64,000 bases of DNA from Euphorbia lathyris (Eukaryota > Streptophyta > Magnoliopsida > Malpighiales > Euphorbiaceae): contig NC_088916.1 of assembly GCF_963576675.1 (NCBI RefSeq), positions 26,759,501 through 26,823,500 on the forward strand. Reading direction: 5' to 3'. Position numbers and translations under genes: made by a program. The notes beneath the pieces are model-generated. The model searched no databases. It was not told the origin of the DNA and saw only the letters and a program-made list of their open reading frames with translations. Positions 11,476 through 23,773 of the stretch are shown here, piece by piece; the stretch's first letter is position 1, and every line of letters starts with the position of its first letter.

Positions 11476-12673
11476 TAACAATTTAAAATCAGCAGATTCA
11501 AATTAAATCTGCTCTATTTTTTTGTATTACCGTAATTAACGGTAAACAAGATTTGTTATGCTCAGTCATTTACCGTAACAAAAATTGATCCTGACTGAAA
11601 TTAAATGCAAAATGAATAAAAATGTACACAAATATAAGTTACCAACTGCATATTAATGTAAACACAAAAAAAAAAACTGAGATATACTAGTTCTCTATCA
11701 TACTACTCTAGACATGTTAATGTCAAAATGGCTTTATTTCTTTGTTTCTTTTGATAAGTCACTAATCTAACTCAACTTTATATATTTTCCCGCATGAGCA
11801 GTATTTCCCTGTCCATAAATCAAACTTTAGTTTTGGAATCTGAATAGTGAATACCTTCTCTTGATCCTAACACGCTTTTCAGTTTTCTCCACAACCTGAT
11901 CCAAAACAAAAATTGAAGTATAATCAGCATTTCAAATGCTAATTGATAAACAAAAGAAAAACGACAAAGACTATAGAGCATCGTGCATTTCAAGCTAAAC
12001 ATAGAGATGCAATTATTTAATACAAAAATAAATTCATGTGACACAGTAACTTCTACGGAAAAGTTAATACATATACCTTAATGCTTCAATTACGTGCAAA
12101 TAATCTTCAGCAGACCCTAAATTCTAATACTACTTGCCCCCAGTCAATTCTCAGACGATCTATATAACTGAAAAAAAAGAGTCGATACTAGAGAATCCTT
12201 TGAAGAAAATTACACCATAACCATCATATTTCAGCAACCATGGACGTGACATAGCCATGTGATAAATTGTGAAGAGGCAGCCAAATTAAGAGGGATAACA
12301 GCAATTAATATTGGACAAAGTGATGTATCTAGACATGTTTATGTTCATTCACTTATTGATACTGAGCAATGTAAATTGCTTTTTTTTGTTATGTATCTAC
12401 CAGCTCCATCCGACTAAAAGGAAAACTCTAATGCTATCAAACACTGAACTCACTCTCTCTATGGTTTATTTATGCAGAACTTTGGAGGAAAAGAAAATAT
12501 AACCTGTTTCCCAATATTTCACAAACAGAAAACCCGAGATCTGAAGTCTCATCTCTATCATTTTCTTCTAAAGCTAGTAGCTACCATAAGAAATATTACA
12601 TTAAAACAATAATAATATAAACACAAACTTCGCAATAATAATGGATTAAGAACAGTATTACATTACAACATAC
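11476..12673. other. Left internal non-coding part of CACTA-2
   Basis: This is AT-rich sequence downstream of the TNPA/Ulp1 gene stop. Only short frames occur, none recognisable. It presumably holds the 3' end of that transcript. Confidence 0.4.
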
Positions 12674-15600
12674 CTAATTCATGACGCAACATAAAAATGA
12701 CATAAACCGTGATGCCCAAATATCCAAAACCTCATTAAGCTCGTCCTCGGTATACGGTGAAGTTCTTCCAAAAACCTTATTAAGTAGAAAAGATAAAATA
12801 CATTATCCAAAAGTGATATACATAAATAAGGATACAAATTAAAATATATACAACAAAACTTACATTTTGTAACTCTTGAGAATCACGGTGTTGCAAAATT
12901 ATATCCAACATGTATCGCATTACAAAGTATCCACACTCTGTAGATCCTTTTTGTTGAGGACACTGCATGTATATTTACAAAACAACATATACAATTACAA
13001 AACCACATAATTCGACTCAACAAACCACAAACTAAACAAACTTTAATAGGTACGTACCTTCGCAACAGTCCATTTCAACGGTGTTTTAGCCTTCCTTTTA
13101 GATTCCATCTGTTGATATCCCAAGAAAGCGCTATTCATGTGTTCCTTTATTGGACTGCCTACAAACTTCAGCGAAGTCCTTTTTGGATCAAAAATGCAGA
13201 CCTCATTATTCTCCGTACATAGCACAAGAAGAATCCAATGACCGCTACATTAAAGGCAAAGGGAGCATTAATTCATGTTGGAGTATTGATGAAAGTGGTT
13301 TGTCCATAAATAACTAATTTCGCAATCACAATACGGTACACATTCATTCACGACATGCCCTTTATTAAACTAAAGTAACAATCTGCAACTGCCCAAAAAT
13401 ATCCAACGTGGCTGCTAGAAAACGAGCATAGCACAAAATTGGTCCAATCTCTAATTTCCTATCAAATGTCAAAAGTTACTGGACAAGAATAATAATAAGA
13501 CCCCTTGCTTCTTAAGTAGAAGCCTTTCAGATTAATCATACAAAATGCAAAGCAAGATAGTGGAAACAATTGCGGTTTTATTCAATCTGCATATGCAACT
13601 AATTTTGACCATATACAATGTCGTTTTTACATTATAATTTTAAAATAAACAATTAAGTGATTCTATGATCCCAGCACACCCTATTTAGAGAAGAAAATGC
13701 TATATAAACATAATAAAATTGGAGGTATAATAGGTTGATGAAGGTTTGTAGATATACCTTTCATGGTATGGAAAAAGGATGAGACGTTTGCCTTTGTATT
13801 TTATTAATGCGTCTATCATGTATTTCCTACACTCGACTTCCTTCTTTGAATTTATCGCAGTAGCCGAAATCAAATGTGGGCACATGAATCCAACAGAGTC
13901 AAGAAGACGATTGTGCATAGTTCTCAAACCACTATGTAATAATATATAATAAGAGTTAGATATTTAAGGAAATACTCAAAATTGGAAACAAAAATAAGTT
14001 GAAGTGTTATCTTACGTAATGAACACTTCCAACACTGAAGTACTGAGCCACTCTCCATGTAGTAGCTGATCCACATCTTCTCTTCCAATAAAAATCTGAA
14101 TCTCTTCTTTACTCCCAAAAACATGGTCATCAAGCATCTCAAACATGTCATGTGTGGGATTTTCATCCAACATTCTCCGCATATATTTGCATTTCTTAGT
14201 CAACTTTGGTAATGCAACCTCATTAAGATCTAACTTTTTTGGTTGTATTACCGACTCATTTCCACTTTGATCATGTTTCTTTTTACTTGTATCCCCCTTC
14301 GAATAGCTTGCCTATATATAATAACCGATTAATTAATAGATATTAGTAAACATCCACAACCATATAAAAGGATTAAACTATCAAAATTTAATTAACAATG
14401 TGAATTAGTTATTACCTTATCTTCTAAAAGCAGAATCAAATTCTTTGGCCACTGTGTGAAAGATCCACTAGCTTCACCGAGAATTTGAATATGGTTGATG
14501 GCACTGGCACAGGTAAATCTCCATAACCATTTTCATAATTGTCAATGTTGACAACCACATTTTCAGGATTGATTGGCATGCCGTGATTGACTTTCATTTT
14601 TGGGTGAACAACCCCATGAGCAACAACAACTGGCACACCCTCAACCAACAATAATACTTGACATGGTTTAGGTACCTATAGTATATTAATAATAAGTTAC
14701 ATTAAAAAATAAATAAGTTACATGTATCATGAAGACGATATATATTTGAATGAAGTTGTATGTGTACATCTAAAAATGCACCACTTTAATTAATAATTTA
14801 TATACAATACATTCCCTCTTTCTCTTTTACTGATCCTTAATTAATGTAATTAATTAAATCATAGTTGGGTAAATTGTGTCAGCTTATAATGTTCTGGTTC
14901 GTTTCTGGTTGTGTTAATACAATGTAAACAAGAATATCGTCAATTGAAATCATAGTAGTGGAGTCTAATTATAGTAAAAAAAAGGTAAAAAATGGAAATT
15001 GGTATTGGTGAAATTGGTATGAAATGGTGCAATTAGGAAGAGAGAACAATTTCTAGTTTCATCAACTATATTTCGTTGGACTTGTCTGTATGCTGCCTCT
15101 ATCTAATTGTCATTCATCTGTCTCTTTCTTATAAATCATTTCAGCAAATTGCTTTGAACTATATACTAACTAGTACAACTCAAAATCAACCAAGGAATTT
15201 CAAAAGGGAATAAGCAACATGGATTACTAATGCATTTTTCTGCTATTAAAATAACACAAGTTAAATTGCTATAATTGAGGCAACTGTAGATTAAAATTCT
15301 ATAATTGAGATATGTGAAAGGGATACAAATTAAATTTACCTGTATGTCGACAAAAGGATCAATACCACCAGAATGACAACTACTTTTGTCTAATGCAGGT
15401 GAAGCCCTATCAACTGGCAAAGAATCCACTGGGGCGGGGGAAGCGCCATCACCCGGCCTAAAACAATCAGGGGCATCCGCTTGAGTTGGTATCTGCATTC
15501 CCATTTCTTCAAGCATTTTTTTAAATTGTTCCCTCATAAAATCCGACTGCATTTGCTTTTGCTGATCCAACTTCGCAATTACATTTATATACTGCTCCTG

Positions 15601-17014
15601 AGTCATGCCGCCGGTCTTACTACAAGGGCCGAAAGCAGTTCTATGACCGACCATACCACCAATGCCCCGTACACGACCACTGTGCTCATGCCTTTCTGTG
15701 GAACGACTTAACATATCATCAGATCTATTAGGCACGAATTCCCCATCTTTCTTCTTTTGCTCCCAAACATCCTACACATCCATTTAATATTAATGTTAGT
15801 AACATGTTAACTAATAATGTACTATTTAACATATCATATTGCAGAATTTAAAGCACTTACATATTTTTCTTTTACTTGTCTAGTCTTCTCATTTGGCACA
15901 ATCAAATTACCGTCTTTATCTATTTTGCTTCTTGCAAGAATCCAATTTTTCCCCCTAAGCAATAAACCACTAGCCAAACTGTTGCTTGATTCCTCACCGC
16001 TTAATAAGGAATATAACCCTTTATTGCGCCATCGAACTTCGTTTTGAGCATATGACGCCCGCCCCATATAATGAGGATGTTCATCGTAAGACTTGCTTAC
16101 TTTAGCTTTATCACTAATGGCCTACAATATATATAGGAAAATAAAATGGTTAGTACACTAATAACAAGAATAAAATATTAAAACTAATAATAAAAAACTT
16201 AACAAAAATAATACCTTGAATTCATCTGTATTGACATACTTGGCATACGAGTCAAAGTCCTCTTTAGACATTCGACCATCTTGATATGGCATTGTTTTAT
16301 TGATAGCGTCTTTATTGTGGATAAACTTTCTCTTCAAATTATATTTCCACCTTCTCCAAGCCTCATTACATGCACGTATCACTACCACTTTCTTCCTATC
16401 ATCGTTTGGAATGCAGAACTCCCTCTACATTATTGAAAGGAAGATTATAATAATAAGTGATGCATTGCTTTTAGGTTATGTATAGCTTAATTAATTAATT
16501 AATCTATCACTAAATTAGAGTTTGAGCTATTTTGTTAGCTTACTAAGATTGATTAAATTTAGCATATATAGGAAACCGGAGATTCTCTGGAAGATTTTGC
16601 ATGTCTTATTTATTTATTGTTGTATGCAAGATCGAATATATCCTATGATCTGTTGAAAATATTTCACATATAGCTAGCTAAATTTTTTTTTATGAAATAT
16701 TTCTATGTGGTTAATTAATGGGAATTTGATATTTCAATAATAATAATAGAATACAATATTTACCTGAATATCTTCCCATAACATGTTCTTCAATCCTTGG
16801 GGCACTTCAGTCCACTTTTATACCGAACAGAGACTTTTCCCCGACAAATGACTCCGATATTAGATGAGTAGTTCTTAACAAATTTACCAAGAGGACGGTT
16901 AAATTCGTCCCATTCAAGCTCTCTAACAACATTCGGCTTGTGCTTTAGCCCCATTGATGGGCCTCGTGTCTTCTTTCGTTTTGGTGAGCCCCGAGTGGTC
17001 CCATCATCACTCAT
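12674..17014 (-). CDS. TNPA-like (Transposase_24) protein fused to a Ulp1/C48 cysteine protease domain, ten exons
   Basis: Exons read on the minus strand: 17014-16764, 16424-16215, 16121-15861, 15771-15340, 14675-14416, 14311-14016, 13931-13758, 13244-13058, 12962-12864, 12775-12674. Each junction has GT/AG and phases agree. The N-terminal part (SPKRKKTRGP, then WEDIQ-REFC, NEAWRRWK, MGRASYAQNEVRWRNKG) is the Transposase_24/TNPA-type DNA-binding protein of CACTA elements, followed by a Gln/Met-rich region at about 15550. The C-terminal part is a SUMO-protease-like domain: catalytic His in GHWILLVL (about 13238), Asp in CIFDP, Gln in CPQQKGS and Cys in STECGYFV. Two one-base frame breaks spoil the reading: the T-run at 16816-16819 and a point at about 14490-14510. 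The role of the Ulp1 part in transposition is not known. The splice model is mine and untested. Confidence 0.75.
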
Positions 17015-17149
17015 AATGCTTGCAATGAGAAAGCAATACAATTAGTTCAAATTATAATAACAACAAAATTATTTGATATTATAATAACAACACAAAAATA
17101 ACACAAAGGTTAGGAATAATCAACAATTTTACCATATTTAGTTTTTTTT

Positions 17150-17383
17150 TCATATTGTAACATAAAAGCCTTCGTCATGATCTTGTCGAGTAAAATTTGT
17201 GTCGACCTCATGAACAACATCAATTGTAGGGATATCGAATGGTGAACACGGAGTCTCATCAAATTGTTCATCGTATTCTTCTTCATCAACTACATCATCA
17301 ATGCCAAGTATGCGTCTCTTTCCTTCAAGCACAATGGATAATTGAGGATCAACGGGGTCAACCATGTAAAACACTTGTTTTGC
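17150..17383 (-). pseudogene. C-terminal tail of TNPD-like transposase beyond the in-frame stop
   Basis: In the same frame as the transposase, after TAA at 17384-17386, the text resumes with KQVFYMVDPVDPQ, the usual tail block of this family, and then an acidic stretch to a stop at 17150. A single C-to-T change (CAA to TAA) would explain the stop. About 78 residues are cut off, possibly without loss of the catalytic part. Confidence 0.8.
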
Positions 17384-20368
17384 TTATGATGCTAATATGA
17401 ATGGATCTTCATGATGCCCCAATCGATTGAAGTTTACTAAGGTTAAGAACCCATGTTCATCCTTCTTGATACCGCGACTACTATCAACCCACTTACATTG
17501 TAATAAGGCAATCTTGAATTCTACATAATCTAGCTCAAATATTGAGTCAATGAATCCATAGTATGACCTTCTCTTTTCAATCAATGTTTTATCCCTCGCA
17601 CTAGCATATTCTGATGACAAACCTACAACACAAACTCCACTGTTCTGCATAACCGATTTGTCATCTTGTCGTTTAGTGTAAAAAGAATACCCGTTGATGT
17701 CGTACCCTTCATAAGAGGATACAATAATTTTACATCCATATGCTAACCATCTCAATGTGGAAGATACGTCACTATTGCTAGTTACTTCAGACATCACCCG
17801 ACTCTTGAACCATCGTACGAAAGATTTATTATGCAACTTCATCAACTCAGCATCGCCTTTACTAGGATTTGTACTTCTAAGAAATGATATATGCTCGTCG
17901 AGGTAAGGATGAACTTCAGAAAGAGTTTGCAACACATAAAGATCTGCATTTCCCAACAGTTCAGCACTAAGTGTTATACTTTTGTGACCAACAGTACCCT
18001 TACCATGAAGCCTATCATAATGACGAGATTTTGGCACACCAATTTCCTTTGTGTCTGCTAAATACTGAGCACACCATGATGCAACTTCCTCAGCTACCGT
18101 TCGTTGGACAATACTAGCTTCAGGTCGGGCTAGATTCATCACTCTGCCTTTTAAGGTACCCATTTCTCGTTCAAAAGGATACATATATCTCAGACACACT
18201 GGTCCACATAATTTAATTTCACGAACAATATGAACAACCAAATGAGTAATCACGTCAAAGAATGATGGTGGGAAATACATTTCAAATCCACACATTGTCT
18301 GAATAATATCAGCTTGCAAGTCATCTAATCTTGTTGGATCAATCACCTTACTACAAATAGTGTGGAAAAAGAGACACAATCTTGTAATAGTATACCTAAC
18401 TTGTGGTGGCAATATTCCTCGAATTGCAAGCGGTAAGAATTGTTGCATCAGCACATGACAATCGTGAGATTTCATTCCAACTAATTTTAAGTCGGTTAAT
18501 GAAACAATTCTACGAAAATTTGAACAGTACCCAGCGGGTACTTTCAATCCATGCAACGACTCACAAAAGCTAGTTTTTTCTGCCTTAGACAATGTGTAGC
18601 AAGCTGGTGGAAGATAGTACTGTTTCCCTCTCTCTTGCGGTGCCAACTCGGATCGACCCATTGCAGCCATGTCTCTTCTTGCATTTACCCCATCCTTCGT
18701 TTTCCCTGGCATGTTCAAAAGTGTCCCAACAATGGCATCATAAACATTTTTCTCAATATGCATCACGTCTAAGCAATGTCTGACTTCCAAATGTTCCCAA
18801 TATGGAAGTTTCCAAAATATTGACATCTTCTTGTAACCGCCCATTGTATTGCTTTTATTAGGCTTACCAAAAACAGTTTCAATGCCTTTAACCCGATCAT
18901 ACACCTCACTTCCACATAAGGGCAAACGAGCTTTTTTCTTCTCTATTGTTCCATTAAAAGCTTTCTTCTTTCTACGAAAAGGATGGTTTAGAGGGAGAAA
19001 CCTACGATGATTCATGTACACATGCTTCCCACAATGGTGTAGACGCACTGCTTCCATATCATCCTCACAAATCGGACATGCCATTTTTCCTTTTACAGTG
19101 TACCCTGACAGATTTCCATAAGCTGGAAAGTCATTTATTGTACAAAAAATCATGGCATGCAAGGTGAAATTCGTTCTACTATATGAATCAAACACCGACA
19201 CACCTTCATCCCACAACAACTTTAGGTCATCAATGAGTGGAGCTAGGTAGACATCTATGTCATTTCCAGGTTGTTTGGGCCCAGAGATGAGAAGGGATAA
19301 CATAATGTATCTGCGTTTCATACATAACCAAGGAGGCAAATTGTATATGGTTAATAGGACAGGCCAGGTGCTGTATTGGGTACTAAGTGTTCCAAAAGGA
19401 TTCATCCCATCAGTACAAAGACCGAGTCTAAGATTTCGAACTTCTTGACCAAAATCCTCGAACTTCCGATCAATGGTTCGCCACTGCGGAGAATCAGCTG
19501 GATGCCTCATTAACCCATCTTTCTTCCTCCCTTCATCATGCCACCGTAATAGTTTTGCATTATTTTCATCCAAGAAAAGGCGTTTAAATCTCGGTATAAT
19601 TGGAAGATACCATAGCACCTTAGCCGGAACTCCTTTCTTCCTTAAACAAAGATTATTGTCCTTTCTCTTGTAACGAGACACTCCGCATAATGGACATGAT
19701 TGCATATCTGCATAGTCATTTCGATACAACACGCAATCATTCCTACATGCATGTATCTTCTCATACTCCATACCCAGAGGGCACATGAGTTTCTTTGCCC
19801 CATAAGTCGAGATTGGTAGTTCATTTCCATCGGGAAGCATTTTTTTCAAAATTTGCAACAGTTCAGTAAAACTCTTATCAGTCCAACTGTGGCTCGCCTT
19901 CAAGTTGAATAATTTAAGGACAGCTGAAAGTATCGTGAACGTTGTATAACCAGGATATAATGGTGTCTCAAAGGAACTCAAAATTCTATCATACATACCA
20001 GGACGCTCTGTAAAATCTTCCTCTACATCATGCATCATATCGTTAATCCTATCCACCTCCACTTCACTGTCGTTTTCAACATCAGCATCACCGACCTGAT
20101 GATTGACTGACTTAGTTGAGCTCTCTGCATTATCAAACATCTCACCATGCCATGTCCAACTTGTATAGTTTTTTTTAAACCCCCGACAAATTAAGTGATC
20201 TTGAACTACATATATGTCGCCTGGACACCTCATGTTATTGCAGTCACAACAAGGACAACAAATTGAACCACTTTTTGATTGGAATTCAATGGCAGCTACA
20301 CTAAACTCACCCAACCCTCGTAGGAACTCAGCGGAAGCTCGATTACCATACATCCAACTTCGATCCAT
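17384..20368 (-). CDS. TNPD-like CACTA transposase (tnp2 family), 994 residues before a premature stop
   Basis: It starts MDRSWMYG, the usual beginning of plant CACTA transposases. Next comes a transposase-associated domain with a Cys-rich CCPCCDC motif and C-terminal WTWHGE (about residues 1-76), then the tnp2 catalytic domain with the ACPICED/HHCGKH zinc-like block and MHIEKNVYD motif, a DUF4218-type region ending near EREMGTLKG, and a DUF4216-type region near GCKIIVSSYEGYD. All lie in one uninterrupted frame without introns. The frame meets TAA at 17384-17386, while homologous wording continues in frame to 17150. It would cut and paste elements by binding the terminal repeats. It lies head-to-tail with the TNPA/Ulp1 gene 136 bp downstream. 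Confidence 0.93.
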   Translation of the reverse strand: MDRSWMYGNRASAEFLRGLGEFSVAAIEFQSKSGSICCPCCDCNNMRCPGDIYVVQDHLICRGFKKNYTSWTWHGEMFDNAESSTKSVNHQVGDADVENDSEVEVDRINDMMHDVEEDFTERPGMYDRILSSFETPLYPGYTTFTILSAVLKLFNLKASHSWTDKSFTELLQILKKMLPDGNELPISTYGAKKLMCPLGMEYEKIHACRNDCVLYRNDYADMQSCPLCGVSRYKRKDNNLCLRKKGVPAKVLWYLPIIPRFKRLFLDENNAKLLRWHDEGRKKDGLMRHPADSPQWRTIDRKFEDFGQEVRNLRLGLCTDGMNPFGTLSTQYSTWPVLLTIYNLPPWLCMKRRYIMLSLLISGPKQPGNDIDVYLAPLIDDLKLLWDEGVSVFDSYSRTNFTLHAMIFCTINDFPAYGNLSGYTVKGKMACPICEDDMEAVRLHHCGKHVYMNHRRFLPLNHPFRRKKKAFNGTIEKKKARLPLCGSEVYDRVKGIETVFGKPNKSNTMGGYKKMSIFWKLPYWEHLEVRHCLDVMHIEKNVYDAIVGTLLNMPGKTKDGVNARRDMAAMGRSELAPQERGKQYYLPPACYTLSKAEKTSFCESLHGLKVPAGYCSNFRRIVSLTDLKLVGMKSHDCHVLMQQFLPLAIRGILPPQVRYTITRLCLFFHTICSKVIDPTRLDDLQADIIQTMCGFEMYFPPSFFDVITHLVVHIVREIKLCGPVCLRYMYPFEREMGTLKGRVMNLARPEASIVQRTVAEEVASWCAQYLADTKEIGVPKSRHYDRLHGKGTVGHKSITLSAELLGNADLYVLQTLSEVHPYLDEHISFLRSTNPSKGDAELMKLHNKSFVRWFKSRVMSEVTSNSDVSSTLRWLAYGCKIIVSSYEGYDINGYSFYTKRQDDKSVMQNSGVCVVGLSSEYASARDKTLIEKRRSYYGFIDSIFELDYVEFKIALLQCKWVDSSRGIKKDEHGFLTLVNFNRLGHHEDPFILAS

Positions 20369-20537
20369 ACTAATTAACTACTAAAAACACAAAACAAATG
20401 TGCAGGATATCAATTAATTAATTATCTCATGTAAATACAATACAAGATTTGTTTTGAAATTAATTACCTAATAATCGGTTTTTCTTTGAATTAATGCTAT
20501 CCTTTTTCTTTTTCAAATGTGTAAGATGATGGAAAGG

Positions 20538-20548
20538 TTTATATATAA
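20538..20548 (-). promoter_or_regulatory. Possible TATA box upstream of TNPD
   Basis: The minus-strand text TTATATATAAA lies about 170 bases before the TNPD start codon at 20368. The purine/pyrimidine-rich leader with a possible splice donor near 24650-24660 (minus strand) suggests that the true promoter could instead be at the right end of the element. Confidence 0.3.
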
Positions 20549-20842
20549 CTGTTGATGCATGTGTTCATACAGTTGAATTAATTAAAGAAGGTCTTGTGTT
20601 AGATGTAAAATAATAAATATAAAAAGCTAAGGCTTCGATTAATCGATGGCAACAAAAGGATCTAAATATGAAGAGGCATGCAGGAGGATCTATATTTAGG
20701 AAAGTGGAAAGATGGAATGATAAAAGCCAACTTTTATTTTTTACACCAAAATGTAAATACTAGAAGTTGGAAGATTGATGCAAAAAGAACAGATATATGT
20801 ATGTAATATCCATGCATCAAGCTTCATCATACATAAATAAAT

Positions 20843-21670
20843 GGCCTAATGCTTCCCCAGCCCCCTTAACTTCGCTAGATTGGTCATTTTACCCATGCAA
20901 CTCACCGAATGTCCTATTTACCCCCTTAACTCCATAAAAGTGCTATTTTTCGCCCCCTCAACTTGTCCATTTACCCCTCCAACTCATAGAATGTCGTATT
21001 TACCCCCTTAACTTCATAAAAGTGGTATTTCTCACCCCTCACAATTCGTTATCGAAGCCTAAATTGATACATTTTTTAAACGTTAAACCTATATTTGTGC
21101 TTTTTGTACATGGAACCTAAATTGATACTTCTCCAAAAACCATAGGCTTATTTTGGTACCTTAGCCCTACAATATAATGTCTTTAACTTGTTTATATTAA
21201 TGTTCTTGTTGTTTGCATCTTTTATTTATCCTTTTTCTCTTCAACTTTTTGCTAGTTAAATTTTGATTATCTAATTATTGTAATACAATATTATTATAAT
21301 AAACACATGAAAGATCGATATAATGATCAAATTAAAACAAAATAAAAAGTTTATATTAAAAATATATATTTTCAAACTCATCGAATAAGTCCTATTAATT
21401 TTGCATGATAAAGGGGTAAGAAATACAACTTTTATGAAGTTATGGGGTAAATAGGATCATAAGGGGTGGGAAATACCACTTTTATAGAGTTAAGGTGGGT
21501 AAATAGGATATTCGATGAGTTGGGGAGTGGTAAAATGACCAATTTGGATAAGTCAAGGAGGTGAGAAATATCATTTTTATGGAGTTAAGAGGTAAATAGG
21601 ACATTCGATTAGTTGGAGGGGTAAAATGACCAATTTGGACAAGTTAAGAGGGTTGGAGGAGCATTAAGCC
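20843..21670. mobile_element. 828-bp Mutator-like non-autonomous element
   Basis: The ends are inverted repeats: GGCCTAATGCTTCCCC on the left and, reversed, GGCTTAATGCTCCTCC on the right, with similarity extending inward through repeats of the type TTTACCCCCTTAACT. A perfect 9-bp target duplication TAAATAAAT flanks it (20834-20842, 21671-21679). Nine-base duplications are typical of Mutator-like elements. There is no coding capacity. It is inserted in CACTA-2 upstream of TNPD. Confidence 0.85.
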
Positions 21671-21679
21671 TAAATAAAT

Positions 21680-23635
21680 ACATGGAATAACATCATCCAT
21701 TGAAAATGAAAACCCCAACTAGCTGCTTATGAAACAAAGAATCACATAGAAAAAGCAAAGATTAATAGCACAAAATACCCAAATCTGAATGATAAGTAAT
21801 AATATAGATAGATATAGAGTTAGAAGCAAACATATTAGGTTAGAATAAGAGTTAGAAGAGTTTGAATAATAATGAAAATGTATTTCCCCTAATTAGAGTT
21901 TGATATAAGTATAGGTATCTATACAGTAGGAAGATAATCCTAGAGGGCAATTGAAATTCAAATACAAATCAAATCCTAACTATAATCAAGGTAATTAGCA
22001 TCTAATATTTGACTAGTTATCTTGAAGTAAATATCTCTAACAGTGGAATGATCATGGGTGAAAGTGGAGGCAATTCTCCTTAGAAATTGGTGTGACAGGT
22101 TTTAGGTTGGTCAAGAGTGTATTTAGGTGGTAATTTAGGAGAGAGTGGGTAGGAAATTAAGATGAGAGTAGGAAGTGTTTTGACAAAAAGAGAGACAGAA
22201 AGAGACGGACACATGGGAATTGAAAGGAGAAAATGAGAGTGAGACACTCTTTCAGAACAGGAAGCATGAAACGATGAAAATGACCAACAACAACCTATAC
22301 CCAGGCACCATTTCATTTCTTTTCTTATTATACCCCACTTATTGGGCATTCTATATGACCGACCCCCCCTCCCCTATTTATTCTACATCTATAGGCACCC
22401 TTTCATTTCTTACAACTATACTCACCACAATAATTCTTTCTTTAAATTTCCATATTTAGGTTCACACTAATGCATTCTCTGTGTCATCAACCATTAATGT
22501 TTCTTCTAATAGTATTCTTAAATGACTACATATAACTTCACTTTCTCCCAATTCAATATACATATTGAGGAATTCAAAATTTATTAAGCTTTTTCAGCAG
22601 CTACTGCTGTGCCTTCTCTTCTCTATATGAAAAAAAAACCCTTAAAAAGGACCCCATTCAAATACATTTACTAATTATCAGATGCATGATTGTCTATTCT
22701 TCTAACCATACGTTTCATGGTGTGAATGTGGTAGCACGGAACAAGAAGCGGCTCTAAAAGATCATGATAGAAGTGTGAATAAACTGAATTCCATATTAAC
22801 AATGGAAAAAAGTTGATTGAGCTATATTATTAAGAAGAATTTCTAATATATACATACTGAAGTCCATAAACTAAGATAAGATATACATTTAGCTATATGA
22901 TTACGGAACAGCCGATTTAGCATTCACATATAAAACACTGTCACTTTAACCTAACTTTTAACCAAGTACAAATTCAAGTCTAATTAATGGAATATGCGTT
23001 TTTTCTGGTTAAAAGAAAATGTACATTTCAAATCTTGTTGGGTGGTTAGTGTTAGAGATTATATAAGTTTTAATTTAAGATTTCTGTTTAAATGGTTCTT
23101 TGATATAACATCAAAACCTCTTAAATCAATAGGTCGAAATCTTGATGATTCTCATTCTTAAAACGAAATTTCAACACATAGCCAGAAAAGCTACTTATGG
23201 TGCAGACTTTTGATTCAAATTGTTTGTTGAGAGCTAAACACTAGAGGTAAAATTTAATTAATTTTACCATTTTAAAGTTAGATTCGAATCTCCATACAAT
23301 TTAACTTAAAAAACAACAAATCAGTTTTTCTAAAATGCTCTAAAGATTCAATTGATGTCTAGTTAAAATTGTATTATTTCAATACTAATAATTTGATTGA
23401 GTGGAAATCGAATCTAAAAGCTGGTTAGAGATAATGAACTGGAAACTATAAGTTAGTATGCTAATAATTGAATTTAGATAGTCTAAAGTTGAGCATTGAG
23501 GTTGAGAAAAAAAAATGAAAGATATACTTTTGACCGCCATAACAACAGTACATCCACAAATATCTACCACCTTACCTTAACAGATATTCGTAAAGCATTC
23601 CATAACCAAATTGCTTTGTTTCTTTTTCAATCTTT
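21680..23635. other. Non-coding AT-rich part of CACTA-2 upstream of the CLE frame
   Basis: No recognisable gene. A C-rich stretch at 22300-22400 and purine-rich text at 22160-22260 are present. Some of it may be captured 5' flanking sequence of the CLE gene, but nothing in the sequence proves this. Confidence 0.35.
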
Positions 23636-23773
23636 ATTATATAGGCTCTCTCTCTCTCTCTGTCGCATTTGAATGCTTATTGGTGTTCGTTCCCATTCTA
23701 ATAAAGCCTTGAAGGAAAGGAAGCATCTTCTTCTCTTTTCATATAAAACTAAACCTCCAAGCATATATTATGC
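23635..23773 (+). promoter_or_regulatory. Putative promoter and 5' leader of the CLE frame
   Basis: TATTATATAGG (about 23635) is followed by a (CT)n run (about 23645-23661), a frequent core-promoter feature in plants, and a second TATA-like CATATAAAA near 23740. A tiny four-codon frame ATGCATGGCTAG (23770-23781) overlaps the CLE start and could lower its translation. Confidence 0.35.

Noticed and set aside
22080..22349. Small frames around the C-rich stretch upstream of the CLE gene
   Set aside because: Low complexity, no start context and no similarity that I recognise on either strand.
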